From Blasia pusilla (lineage: Eukaryota > Marchantiophyta > Marchantiopsida > Blasiales), in contig CM114271.1 of assembly GCA_050084515.1 (NCBI GenBank), forward strand, positions 39,928,001 through 39,992,000: DNA of 64,000 nucleotides. The letters run 5' to 3'. A program made the translations under genes and the position numbers. This document shows, one piece after another, positions 1 to 11,244 of the stretch; the stretch's first letter is position 1; every line of letters begins with the position of its first letter. Under the pieces are notes generated by a model, which worked only from the letters and a program-made list of their open reading frames with translations, searched no databases and was not told the origin of the DNA.

Positions 1-437
1 ATTCCACGCTACAGTGAACATTCAATCCTACTGTCACCTGTCATTGCATTTCATTGTGAGCATCGAAGAAATATTCATATCACAATATATTTTACATCAG
101 AGCCAATTGCGGCCTAAACTCTGAAACTAAGCAACATGCTACAGAGTCTCAAGCAGTCTTGATATCCGCAGCGTCATCTTTCACATGGTTCCACAAGAGG
201 TGTAGATGCCATCCTGCAAATTATTTGCAGCGCATTCGAAACCATGCCATCAGCGAGATGGGTTGGTCCAGGTGCACCGGACCTCACGGCCCTGAAACAA
301 AGGTCTGCTAATCTATCCAGCTAACCTACAACCCCCCAGCTTCTCAGAATTCGAGAAATGGGTAAAGCTGTGCTGCTTTTAGAGACTCGAACAAGAGATT
401 CTAAATCGGATTTCAAGGAATAAGTTTAATGAGAAAA
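1..437. other. Downstream flank of the 438-3843 gene
   Basis: Immediately downstream of the minus-strand stop codon; it should contain the 3' UTR. No classical AATAAA is evident on that strand and no other coding frame is convincing. Confidence 0.4.
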
Positions 438-3400
438 TTACATCAGATGCGATTGTTCAAATGCACCCCAGATCTCGGCAATCTCTTCCTGAGAAAGGGC
501 AACAGAATTTGTGTGAGGAAGAGATCTCTGGGGAGTGGAAGTAGCCGAGGCTACTGGAGTGGTGCCAGTTGATCTCTTGGGAGTTGCAGGCAGAGAGGAG
601 GCGGGAGTGGTTGGAAGGGAACCGCGAATCTTTTGCAAAAGTGATCTGCCAAAACTAGCCAAAGGATTAGGACTCCAGTTAGCAGTTGGACTAACTTTCT
701 TGTGGTCTTCCTTGTCGATGGAGTCGAGCAAAAACTGAAAATCTTCCAAAGAAAGGGATGAGGCCTCTGGATAACTATCGGGATCCCTGAACAGCTTAGT
801 CGAGCATACGAGAGAAGTTCTCTTGTCTGGCGTCGTGCTGGAAATAGAAAAAGGATAGGAAGCCCTCCTACCCAGAGCCACCTGTCCGGCGTCCTCTTTC
901 TCTCCTACAACCGAGATCAAGTCTTCAGTAGCCGGTACTTCCGAGGCCTGCATCGAGTATTCAAGGATGCCATATCAATCTCCAGCGAATATCTCAGAGT
1001 TGAAAGGGAATATCACCACTTCCAATCAGGAATTGTAAGGTGGAAATTCTGATCCTAGCAAAGCTCACTTGTGGAAATTACTACAGGCAAGAAAAACGAG
1101 AGCCGAACTATCGAGCTCCAGCCACCAGTCGATCACCTTACAGTTGATCTTCGAAATCAAGGGGGAGGAGATGGAAACCTGAACAGTTCCAAGCTCGATC
1201 GATCACCTTCCACTCGAGGAGCTTCGAGTTTCCTTCTAAACTCCACCCGCAAGAAGTATCCAATATCAGATACCTCTAAACAAAAATCCACTTTTTTGCA
1301 TGATCAACCTAAGATAACTCTAGGAATCGGAAGCCTGAAGACGACACTTAGGCCGGCTTCTCGTAATGGTTTGACAAACTGGGTACTTCCTTGTGATCAA
1401 AATTCACGACTAGAGGAAGTCAATCTCGAGAATGTATGTCAGCAGAAAGGAAAACTTCATGGACATATACCTGGGGTGAACTTTTCGATGATGGAAGACT
1501 TGGACTGACTTTCGGCTCGTCAAAACTTCGTTGATGTTGCACTTGAGAGCACATCTCTGTAGCTCGAGAGGTATCTGAAACTTGTGAGGGCAGAGAAGTG
1601 CCACAGCTTATTCCGGATTGAACATTTTGGGCACCGTTGCAGTCACCGGCCATAGAGAGGTCACCGGTTTCCGCGGTCGCCTCATTCCAATTATTCTCGA
1701 TTGAAACACCAGCATCCTTCTCATCGAACTTTGAAGACTTATCGACGTAAGATAGCTCACTTGGCTGCGCATCTCCGCGTGGAGACTTCAGGTTGCCGCT
1801 GAACAGTTCAGTCAATTCGGAACCGACAATTTGCAACCCTTCCACCCCGTGTCCACTCATGCGGCGAACATCAGACGTCACCAGTAGAGTTTCTAACTCG
1901 AAAAAGCGGGCGAACGAGCTGCCTGATATGAACTCCTTCTGTCCAGGAAAAGGGTGCGAATCAAGTTGTGACAGGGAATACTTCGCAGCGTTGTCGGAAC
2001 CGGCACCGCCCTCTGGCCCAAAATTCAGCACCACCTTCTTAGAAACCTGTAGAAATGCTTTCACGTCTTCAGCAATGTCATTATCTAGCACGGCAGCCTC
2101 CCTTTCGTTGACTTGAGTATCGCAAAGTTGATCTGACCAACTCTCCAACTCTGGAGTCTGCAAATCAATTGACAGGCCACCCTCGGCCAGGCTTTTCACC
2201 TTCTTGGCCGAGGGTGGGTAGTCCTTCGGAGACAGAATGTCTTCTGATACAGTGGACTTTCTTTTCAATTCCGGAACCATGTCTGCAGGACAAATTCCAT
2301 TCAGTATCTTCTCGCTGATGAGCCCATCTCGAGAGTTACGGAGTCCGTCACAGGAGGCGGATACCTGTAAGAATCCACTGTCCAGGACAGCCTCCGTTGA
2401 TAGAGCGAGTTTGGATATGGCAACGGGCAACCCCGCTTCCATGAAGGTCTTGGCGGGCGGTGTCTTACTTCCAGACCGTCGCTCCTCTTCCTCTTCGAAC
2501 AAGGCGTTATTGTAAAGAGCATTCGCCTTCCAGTAGGCGTCCTCTCCTTCCTGAGGCGCGCGATCGATGGGTAACCTGGTCCTCACTGACCGTACTGTAG
2601 TCGGTGTTTCAATATGGACTTCGTCATCCTCAGAGTGATCAAATGAATCTGTAAACGCTTTAACAGAACTATCTCGGGCTTTCTCAGGAGAGATCAACGA
2701 AACGAAGGATTCATCATCACTTTCTTCAGTATCTATGTGAGATGCTTTGGGCTCAGGCAACTCAACGCGCGGTTCTGGAGACTTCTGTTGGACTGCATTG
2801 GCCATCGATACAACTTCTTCCACTAACAGTGTTGAATCAGGATCGGCTATCGCGGAGAGAATAGACTGCAGAGAACTTCCCATAGAACCGACGGATGATT
2901 TAGGCGAAGATGGCGCATGGGAAGTGCTTTCAACATCAGGTAAATGAGGTGGATTTTCTGCTGTAGAATCGAGTGATTGGACGAGCCGACTAGATGGTGA
3001 TTTCATTGGAGGTGGGGAAGCATCGAGGGCTTGGAACTCCTTCTCGGTAAGGGAAGGTCTTAAGGGCCGCCGAGGAGAGACCCTTCTGGGCAACATGTCT
3101 TCGACATCAACGTTTTCACACGCCTCCCTCCTCGGGCCCCTGACGCCCTTTGAGGTTACAGGTACCGGAAGAACATTCTGGTTTGTCTCCGTCAGAACTC
3201 CTCTACCCTGACCACCCACGACAATTGAAAATCACATCAACGTATGCGCCATCACGTGCAAGAGACAGATCCAGGTAGAAAACATATGAGCAGCACAATG
3301 AGATGAGTTTGGATAAACTGAAAGCAGTCAGACGGAATACGAGACTAGAGAAAAGCCGAAAAGTCTTCTCAGACGCTGGTTGTGGCATTTCGGGAGGAGG

Positions 3401-3843
3401 AGAGGAATTACCTTGAACGGAGTGGTAGGCTTTGCGCCAACATTCTCGATATCCTGCTGTGGCAAACTGACCGAAACTTTGCAGTCGTTGCTCTTCTTAG
3501 GAGCTGCAGACAGTTTGGGCCTTTCGGTGAAAATGGTTGTGGATAGAAGAGTCCTGTTCATGTCTTTCGAATCCCTGCTCAGTCTAGTATTGGACGTCAC
3601 AGGCTGCGTGAGGGAAAGACTATAAGATCGGCTCTGGGGCCTGTTCACCAGTACTTGACTCTCGCACACCACTGGTTTCTCTTCCTCGGAAGGTGGCATA
3701 TCTTCATACTTCACCCACCGTGTCTGATGCGAATTGCTGAGCCGACCCAGGGCAAAGCCGACACCGTCATCCGTTCTCACAGGAGAGCTAATGTGCTGAA
3801 TGATGGCATCCTGCCCGCTCTCCTTGCTCATACACTTCCCCAT
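438..3843 (-). CDS. Unknown long disordered protein with N-myristoylation signal; three exons, about 892 aa
   Basis: I do not recognise this gene. I infer three exons on the minus strand: 3843-3412, 3207-1471 and 947-438, all joined in phase 0, with introns starting AAG|GTAATT and CAG|GTATAT and ending at ..CAG in both cases; stop TAA at 438-440. The start ATG at 3843 gives MGKCMSKE: Gly2 and Ser6 fit the plant N-myristoylation pattern and Cys4 could be palmitoylated, which suggests membrane anchoring. The rest is rich in Ser, Pro, Glu and Asp with many SP/TP sites. An RR-rich stretch lies near residues 184-192, acidic clusters near 306-340, and KRK/AKKVK stretches near 459-482 could be nuclear signals. 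The C-terminal exon has a conserved-looking end (LSQEEIAEIWGAF). No catalytic domain or membrane segment is visible. The last junction (947/1471) is the least certain; a further small exon between is possible. Confidence 0.6.
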
Positions 3844-4460
3844 TTCGCACTCTGCTCACTCCCTCTACTTCTGTCCGGAACCAATTCAAACCACAACCGC
3901 TAGATCTATACAAACATTCCTATGCTTGCGAGCTGAAGCGGTAATAGATCCCTCAACTCCCTGGCAACCACAGCAAGGCAAATGCAGTTCTCGCAAGTGG
4001 GAAACAACCGCATACTTGCTTCGCTCTTCCACTCCTCTTCCTCCCTTCCGCCTCAGTGAACACACGACTACTCTGCCCTATCCTACACCAGTCGGGAAGT
4101 GGTGATAACCTGTTTCTCAAGAGGAACCCACAACTTCAAACGTCAGAGCCAACGGCCCAAAGAGGCTTCCGCGTCGAGGCATTCACATGTCAATCACCGG
4201 GATTGGAATTTGAATCACGAATAAAGCACCCCAACACCCTACCTTGTCCTCTTCCGATCCCACTCGGTAGACGTCAAAGTACATGAGACAGTAGATTCCA
4301 ACTGCAGCACAGGCTCGTGAAGAAGAATTCATTCAGCAAAGAGACGTTGAGGAAGTTGGAGTCATGTCCTCTCCCGGACTCCCACGCTCTGTCGATGCCA
4401 AACCAAAAGAGAGGGAGCGCTTGAATCCGGGGCTGGCGGGAGAATTTTCAAAATCGGCCC
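3844..4460 (-). promoter_or_regulatory. Probable promoter/5' UTR region of the 438-3843 gene
   Basis: Sequence upstream of the ATG at 3843. It is more GC-rich than the transposon-derived DNA that begins near 4460. Small open frames here are not supported by codon pattern. No clear TATA box was seen. The call rests on position only. Confidence 0.3.
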
Positions 4461-4699
4461 CAAATCGTAGTTAATGCTAATCAGGTTATTAAATTACAGT
4501 ACGGGAATTCGTTAGGTCTCTCAGGTGGGTCCCCCCACTCTTTCTCGCCTTGTCAGTTCCATACAAGAACGCTCGTTATCGTTGTCGTATCTTCTGATGA
4601 GGTAGGTTCTTTTATCCAAAGTTATCTCTTGCTATAGTGAAAGGACGAAACTACAGTCCACGGATATATCAGAGCTTCCGGTTATGCTAAAGGTTTTTT

Positions 4700-4857
4700 C
4701 ACAGCATCTCTGGTCGAGATTACTCCCCCACCATCATTGTTTTGCGGTCACCCTCTCCACTGAGAACGGAGGCTTTTCACAGCATCTCGGGTCGAGATTA
4801 CTCCCCCTCCTGCCCCATCATTGTTTTGTGGTCACCCTCTCCACTGAGAACGGAGGT
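4700..4857. repeat. Two-copy tandem repeat, period 78-80 bp
   Basis: Unit 1 (4700-4777) and unit 2 (4778-4857) both start CACAGCATCTC and end with ACTGAGAACGGAGG-type sequence; they differ by a few substitutions and a short insertion (CCTGCC) in unit 2. Non-coding, with no similar copy elsewhere in the window. Confidence 0.85.
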
Positions 4858-4859
4858 TG

Positions 4860-7000
4860 TTAACTAGAATGTAACTATTCCTGACATGGAATTTAGCATT
4901 TTTCGCTCAACGCGGAAGTTAATTATGACATCAACCGGTGAAATGAAAAAGGTTTTTTTCTTTAACAAAGGACCCCACTATAACATCGAGCTGGTGCCCG
5001 TGGGAGATTGAACCACATGGAAATCTTTTTTATATCATCTAACGATTCCTTATACACTACATTGTGCTCCTTATTTAAAAGTTTATTTGAAAGTTCATAA
5101 GATAATGAGTATGCGACGCCCGGTTGACGGGAAATGGTGAAAATGGAGTCGATGGAAATCCGGGAAGGGAGTACAAGGTATGGTTTAGGGTGCCTCTGCA
5201 GAAGTTGGACAAATACTAACACTATGCAAATGCTTTTAGTTTACTTCACATCAAATCACGAACCAGGTTAAGATCACACGAACCATGCTAAGCTCTCATT
5301 AATTTCTCACGGATTAAATTATATATCTCCATACAAAATTCTCATCTCATGGTGGATAGGATCACATGTGATACCCACAATTTTGTATTTTTGAAGAATT
5401 ACATCTTTTTATTCAACGAAGACTTGTATATACACTATGATTTTGATATTATGGTTATTATTATATATTATGGAGAAGAATGAGTAAGATTAAAGTGAAT
5501 CACGAAGCTCCAATGACAAGGCAGAGAGATAGAAAATCAAGGATTTGCCTGAGAGGAGAGGAGAATAAAATAACGAAGTCTAAAGACCCATCAAGAAGCT
5601 TCGAAAAGACAACGGAGATCTGTTAAGAACTTGTCTATGAAGTGCTTCGCTCCTGAACGAATCATGAAGAAGAAGAAGAAGAAGAAGAAGAGAAAGAAGC
5701 ACTTCGCTCTTGAACGAAGCACGAAGAACGAAGCACCTGGAACAAGAACAAAGAATAGAGCACTTCGTCTTCAGATTAGGAGAAAGAGCTTTGTCCTCAA
5801 GCTAAGCAAAAGAGGTCCAGACTTAGCAGCGAAGCGAAGCTAAGATTAACAGTGATTTCAAGGGACACATAGTTAGAACACTTAGAATAGGAAAATGCGC
5901 AACTCTTTGTATCCGATAAATAGTTAAGACAGTTTTGTTATGCGGATTCATGGGGATCTTAGGAAAAGAGAAGAACACCATAGATCTAGATAGTTACAAA
6001 TGTTGAAGAGACACCAGCTTCATCAAGGACGCTTCAAATCTTTGGATCACTCATACTTCAGAGAGTATTTAAGAAACATGAAAGTAGCCATCATCATTGT
6101 TGTCTTACACAGTCCTCTTGTTGTAGGAATGGTCCGAGCAAGGGAGTAATACCCTCTCGAGCTTGTATACACTTTTGAAGCTTTCTCATTCTTGATGGAA
6201 TAGTAAAGCAATCATTCATTCATTCTGATGTGCGATGCTTATGTCTGAGTATTCTTTTTGGGTCTGTAGAGTGAAGAGTGAATCAGGCGAACCTTTCTCA
6301 TCAATGGAATAATCAACATGGAATTGTAGGAAATCTGTTTGACAGAGAGTATGCCTGCCGAGACAGATTGAGTTTCGAAAGTAGGAGAAGCCAGCTTTCA
6401 TGTTGAGGTCTCTGTGAGGTTTCTTTATATCGACAGGAAATCTACCTGAGCGTGCTATCAACTCCACTAGAGAGAATTGAGAAAAGAAACTTTGGTCCTA
6501 AAAAAGATCTGAAGATATTGATAAGATGTTGAATCTAAATTATTCAACCTAAATACAACTATTACAATAGAGTTGTAATTTCGAACTCTCTTTTCATCAA
6601 AAAATTATCCTCTTGGGGATCAAACTCAGTAAACAACTGTAAAATTGAAACTCTTATACATTACATCACACAAGCCAAAAGTGATGTGCTCAATAGCTTG
6701 CACGTCCAAGACAAAGAAAAATGAGGCTTATATGTAAGGGTTGTAACTATTGTAAATTAGTGATACACCGGTTAAATTATCTTCCATATTTAATTCTCGA
6801 AATTTTTAAATCTCATTTAAAATCAAAATAAGTCGTTGTACATACCATTGATAGTCCCTAGGCAAACAAGTGTACCCATTGGTAGGATCGATATCTCAAC
6901 ATCATCGGAAGTTGGAGAGATAACTCGTATATATGAAGAGGATGCATGTGTTACAAGTTTGGGAGGATGGTAGAATACGCGTAGTGTCTCGTCCTTCACA
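4860..7000. other. AT-rich gene-free stretch with a possible decayed LTR
   Basis: No supported gene. A (GAA)n microsatellite lies at 5666-5691. The part 5621-6214 looks like a decayed LTR: it starts TGTTAAG, has a TATA-like GTATTTAAG near 6065, then a downstream stretch with TTGTATACACTTTTGAAG as in many copia LTR U5 regions. No target duplication or second copy was found, so this is a weak call. A minus-strand open frame at 6216-6467 is not recognisable. Confidence 0.3.
5666..5691. repeat. (GAA)n microsatellite
   Basis: Uninterrupted GAA repeats of roughly eight units, inside a purine-rich stretch that also contains repeated CGAAGC-type words. Confidence 0.9.
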
Positions 7001-7014
7001 AAAAGCATGTTTGG

Positions 7015-7790
7015 TGCAATACACCCACGAGGAGTTGGAGTGAAGTGGACATACAACTTGCTCTAGATACATAATTAGTGGAGAGGCATACAAACTTATG
7101 TTAAACAGTTTGTTGTCAGATGCGTGGTGTGTGATCAAATCCGTGCATCGTTCAATGCTTCAACTCCCTAATTGCATCCACTTCCAATCATGTTTATTGG
7201 ATTTTTACGACCTTTATCTTTGACGGACGGCCACAATGGTTATGTGTTGGTAATGGTCGGGCACTTCTCGAAGTGGATAGATCTGGTTGCATTTTCTGAC
7301 AAAGCGAGTGAGGGAGCTTTCTTAGATTGAGTGTTGAGTCATTATCGCATATTTACTAAGGTTTTGATAAAGCTCAATATGGAGTTTCGCGGAAAGTTTC
7401 ACGCCTTGAATGATGAGGCACTAATTGACCACCATATTGTTTTGCGAGATTATCATGAGGCATATGGATTAGCGGAGAGATTTGTGTATATGATGAAGAG
7501 AGGGTTATGCAAAGATTTCTTGCAAGGAGATCACTTAGGAGATTGGGACCTATAGTCACCGTGGTTGGCGATGGGATAAAGATTCAACAAGCAAGCATCC
7601 TTAGCATCATTCTCAGTGTATTTTTTGCTTTATGGCCAAGAGCTTGATTTACTTGTGGCCATTTGTCATGATGAGAGTGAGGTGTTGAACATTGATGACC
7701 TTGATGTATTGATGTGAACATGTTCTTTGAGGGCTAAGTTATTTCGTAAAGTTATGCCTATAACGTTTGAGAATTTGGCAATTACACACG
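7015..7790 (+). pseudogene. Ty3/gypsy integrase relic
   Basis: Translation of the plus strand, with several stops and at least one frame change, follows the integrase of the elements at 36.5-37.7 and 41.9-42.9 kb. It shows the second half of the HHCC zinc finger (RCVVCDQIRASFNA), the core start (LVMVGHFSKWIDL), a decayed D..E region (AYGLAERF in place of EADGLAERV) and the downstream block (PWLAMG, LASFSVYFLLYG, AKLFRKVMP). Most differences from the other copies are C to T or G to A, including loss of both catalytic acidic residues around 7350-7460. It ends abruptly at 7790, where an LTR of the opposite orientation begins. Confidence 0.8.
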
Positions 7791-7793
7791 TCA

Positions 7794-8475
7794 TGCATAT
7801 ACGTATTGCTATACAATATACATCACTTTTATTGACTACACACACATACATACAAGATACCATACTAACTCATGACATCTAAACATCCACACAATCTAGT
7901 ACCAAAATATCTCCAATTAAATCGATAAATTCTCAAATGTCTCTCACAAAGCTACATCTCTCTCTCATATGAAACCAAACCCGTTCTTTTAATGAAATGT
8001 TCGGGTTACTCACAATGCAAGAGGAATATAGCTCGGCTGTCTCATCCCAAGAGGTTTAACAAAGAGAGAATGAGCTCTAGGGCTCTCTCTCCTTGAATAT
8101 ACTCCCTTCCCTCTCCCTTCTCTCTCTCCATGGTAATCTATGCTTGCAGGTCACCTTCCTAGGCTCTTGACCTACTATAGGGAGTAAAGCGCAGCTACCC
8201 AAAGTGGAAAAGCAACTTCATTCATAACAAAAACTCACCCGAAAAAAAAATATATATATATAGGTTGATCTTTGATCTCCTGAGGTTGTCCTCCAATATC
8301 CTTGGAGGCGCTCTACTATAAACTCGTAGATCCAACTAAAAAGACATCACAACTATCGTGGGCATACACATTGTTACAAAACATATATCGTTGTCACAAA
8401 CTACACTCACAAACATATAAGATACCATACTTACTCATGGTATCTGAACATCAAGTTGATTTAGTACCAATCCAA
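7794..8475 (-). repeat. Gypsy-family LTR plus short duplicated LTR end
   Basis: Homologous to the LTRs at 13415, 35465, 41296 and 44413. It carries the shared words CCAAGAGGTT(C/T)AACAAAGAG and GAATGAGCTC, then the conserved end AAAAGACRTSACA at about 8338-8351. A 115-bp copy of the LTR start follows at 8358-8475, as in the 36.1-kb copy. The segment after it (8476-8640) matches the internal region just inside the 3' LTR of the 36-kb element, so this is the 3' part of a minus-strand element. Confidence 0.75.
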
Positions 8476-8640
8476 TCCCCTAGCTAGTGGTTAGGTCCCT
8501 CTAACTCCAGATAGCCATCTATCCCTACCTATCGTGACACGCATCTCTAAAACACTAAGAGCAAAAAGGTCGGGTGCTCATCTGGCCTCATCATTAGTCG
8601 CCTTCTTGTCATCCATATCACAAACACAAGTTTGGATTTA
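8476..8640 (-). mobile_element. Fragment of gypsy internal region next to 3' LTR
   Basis: Matches 36242-36400 closely (GTTAGGTCCCTCTAACTC, then GATAGCCATCTATCCCTACC, then ATTAGTCGCCTTCTTGTCAT). It stops being similar near 8640, before any integrase coding sequence. Confidence 0.75.
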
Positions 8641-8779
8641 TAAAAAAATGTAGCAGTTCTCTACATACATCCAACTATATTATACTCTCATGGACCATAT
8701 TTTTTATTTCCATTCACCTTTTTCAATTTTGGTCGATATATGAAATCCGTAAAATCCACTATAAGGATATTATCGTATT

Positions 8780-10260
8780 TCTTATACTCGACTTGCTTGG
8801 AAACTTAATTTCCATAAGAGATCATCTAGTTTGGTTCACGAAGTTTCACTCATTACATCAATGGGATAATTCTTTTACACTACTTTATTGCATAATGTTA
8901 CCTTCAAATTTGAGACAATGTTACTTAGTGTCTTGTCTCTGCAATGATCTTATCTCCATAAATGCATTTTTGGGGCATATTTACAAACCAAACCCATTCT
9001 AGGTGAGATCAAAAGGAATGCAATCGCTAATATGTGGAGTGAATATGCTTGAGAGATCTTATCCAAAACTTTAGACCTGGTTTCTCCTCACCTATAGTTC
9101 AACATCTCTCGTGAAATATACTCCACGCAAATGAGCCAGAGCATGCATGCTAATAGTGAAAATTTTATGTCCACTACAAGTGGCATATCTATTGATATCC
9201 TCAATATAGAGCAGTTGCATCTTTTCCATAAACTTACAGATCTCAATATTGTGACTTCATTATTAACTACCACAGCAAGCATTGATGTTGTTCACTTGCA
9301 TGTAAGTGCTATAATTGTTCATTCAGCGTTTCCAATTCCAATTAAGGGTAATCTACCATCAATGCACATTGATCCGTATATGTGCCTCAAGGAAGCCAAA
9401 GTCATAGTTATAGACGAGTGTTCCATGTCAACACCCCGCCGACTGCAGATTGTTGCCATGAGGTTCCACTAGGTATCTTCATGGACAAACTTAGATCCAT
9501 TCTTAAAGAAACTCCTTGTGTTGGTAGGTGATCTCTCTCAACTCCTCCCAATATGCCGTAATAAATCATCTCCACTTTGCTTACTCTACCACATTTCATC
9601 GTTACTACACTACTAAGAACAAATATCATCTATCTAGAATAATGATACATAGTTGTGATCCTCTTTGTTTGAGTTTCTTATCCCACGTCAAACACACAAG
9701 GCCAAACCTAGATGATATAGACTCTTATTTAGGGCAATGCCTTCTTGATAAAGATAGTGCCGTAAACTTTTTGGATGAGAATATACAAATTATTTGTTCT
9801 CATCGTTCTGACGTATAGCTCTTTAAACTCATTTCATTGCAAAGAGTATATGGCCATGGTGAGATTCTTCTTGTCCATATCTCAATTGATGCACCCATGG
9901 AGCCACAATTCCACCATTGGATTAACGACAACGATTTGAATCAACTAAAATTTCCCGCTATTGGTTGCAGGGTGCTATTGAATTCAAACATCGACATGAG
10001 TAACGAGGTAGTGAATGGTGTCTTTATATAGTTTTTTAATATATCTATGATACCAGACACATAACAACTATCGTTGGTAAGCTCAATTCCAATAGCAAGA
10101 TCATTTGTATAATATGAACAAATTTCTCTACCTCGCGATGCGGCCCAAACCAGAAGGACCAGAATAGAGCATTCCCTACCATTCTTGGCTATGCAATGAC
10201 AAGCCATAAGAGTCAAGGCCTCACCATCGGGGGGAAAATGTTTTGGTAACAGAATTGGCT
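8780..10260 (+). pseudogene. Helitron/PIF1-type helicase relic
   Basis: Decayed coding sequence in several frames. In order: a block like the Helitron pre-helicase region (NLRQCYLVSCLCNDLIS, about 8910-8965); a motif I/Ia neighbourhood (HSAFPIPI, about 9320); Walker B (VIVIDECSMS, about 9400-9430); motif III (VLVGDLSQLLPI, about 9518-9553); the NGVFI-type block (GCRVLLNSNIDMSNEVVNG, about 9963-10019); and motif VI (YAMTSHKSQGLTIGG, about 10190-10235). In family terms this is SF1B PIF1 helicase as fused to Helitron Rep proteins. No HUH nuclease is visible here. It is a different family from the Helitron at 26.6-33.8 kb. Confidence 0.6.
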
Positions 10261-11244
10261 TTTGCATCTGGTCATATATGTAGAAAACTGCTAAAGAAGC
10301 ATAATTGGTGGGAAACGGCTCTCACACTCTCACACCACCATGGAGAATACAATTTTGCAAAGAGAGAATGAGTGGAGGCTGATCCTCTTCTCAATTATAT
10401 AGGGTATGTACAAGCAACCCTAACCCTAATCTTAACATAGTCTCGATTTAGATTAATTGTGATTAACTAACCCTAGTTAAGCTAATCACAGTTAACTGAC
10501 TAATTAAGATTAAGCCTCCCTATTTCGTGTTAGTACCAAATGTAGCAGTTCAAGTGTCTCAAGAGCATTACTGTAACTCAATCTTCAATATTATATGTGT
10601 TATGCTCTCAAGAGTTAAGGGTACATCCCAATCATGCATCCTTGGGTCCTTATGGCCATCAGATTTTGATGTATTTCCCCAAACATGATTTTCTCTACAT
10701 TCACTTTATTTCTTGATTAAGTACAATGAATATTTTTCACTAGTATGGTGACTAGCTACGAATCAACAAGGGGTTGTGGAAGGAAGTCTCTTGCATCAGC
10801 CTCACAAATTCCAAGTGTAGAGAAGCTAACGTCCCCCGCAATACCTCTATGACACTCCAAATTTGTTTTGAGTGACAGCACCTCGACCAATCACCAACAT
10901 TCTCTACATATACCATAGGTGTTGCCAAGTCGACATGAACAACATGATCAACAAACCACTAAATTTTGTGCAAGACACTAGTTTGTTGTTACATAACATA
11001 TCTATGTTTCCTGTTACTAACTGCAATATTGCCAGATACTAAAGTTATGCGTACACTTTTCCAAGATGATTTTGAATGATATGCTCGAGCTACCTCACAA
11101 TATTTGTCATAAGATTAATTCAGCCAACTGATGCATAGTTGAGGTGTGCTAATAGCCTAGGCCTAGATCAATTGTACTATGGAGGTGATGTGTCCATCCA
11201 ACAAATGAGCCGACTCATTGATCAAAGGAAAGCTTGGGCAACGT
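10260..11244. other. Gene-free AT-rich stretch
   Basis: Nothing coding is supported. An imperfect inverted repeat lies near 10452-10497 (TTAATTGTGATTA against TAATCACAGTTAA). The two CCCTAA-like words near 10422 are too few to be a telomeric tract. Confidence 0.5.

Noticed and set aside
3380-4286. Series of plus-strand open frames over and upstream of the first gene
   Set aside because: They lie opposite exon 1 or in its promoter, show no recognisable motif and mutually overlap.
5631-5843. Lys/Arg-rich open frame
   Set aside because: Made by the GAA microsatellite and purine-rich LTR-like DNA; no protein-like pattern.
10422-10440. CCCTAA-like repeats resembling telomere sequence
   Set aside because: Only two adjoining units; plant telomeric tracts are CCCTAAA with many copies.
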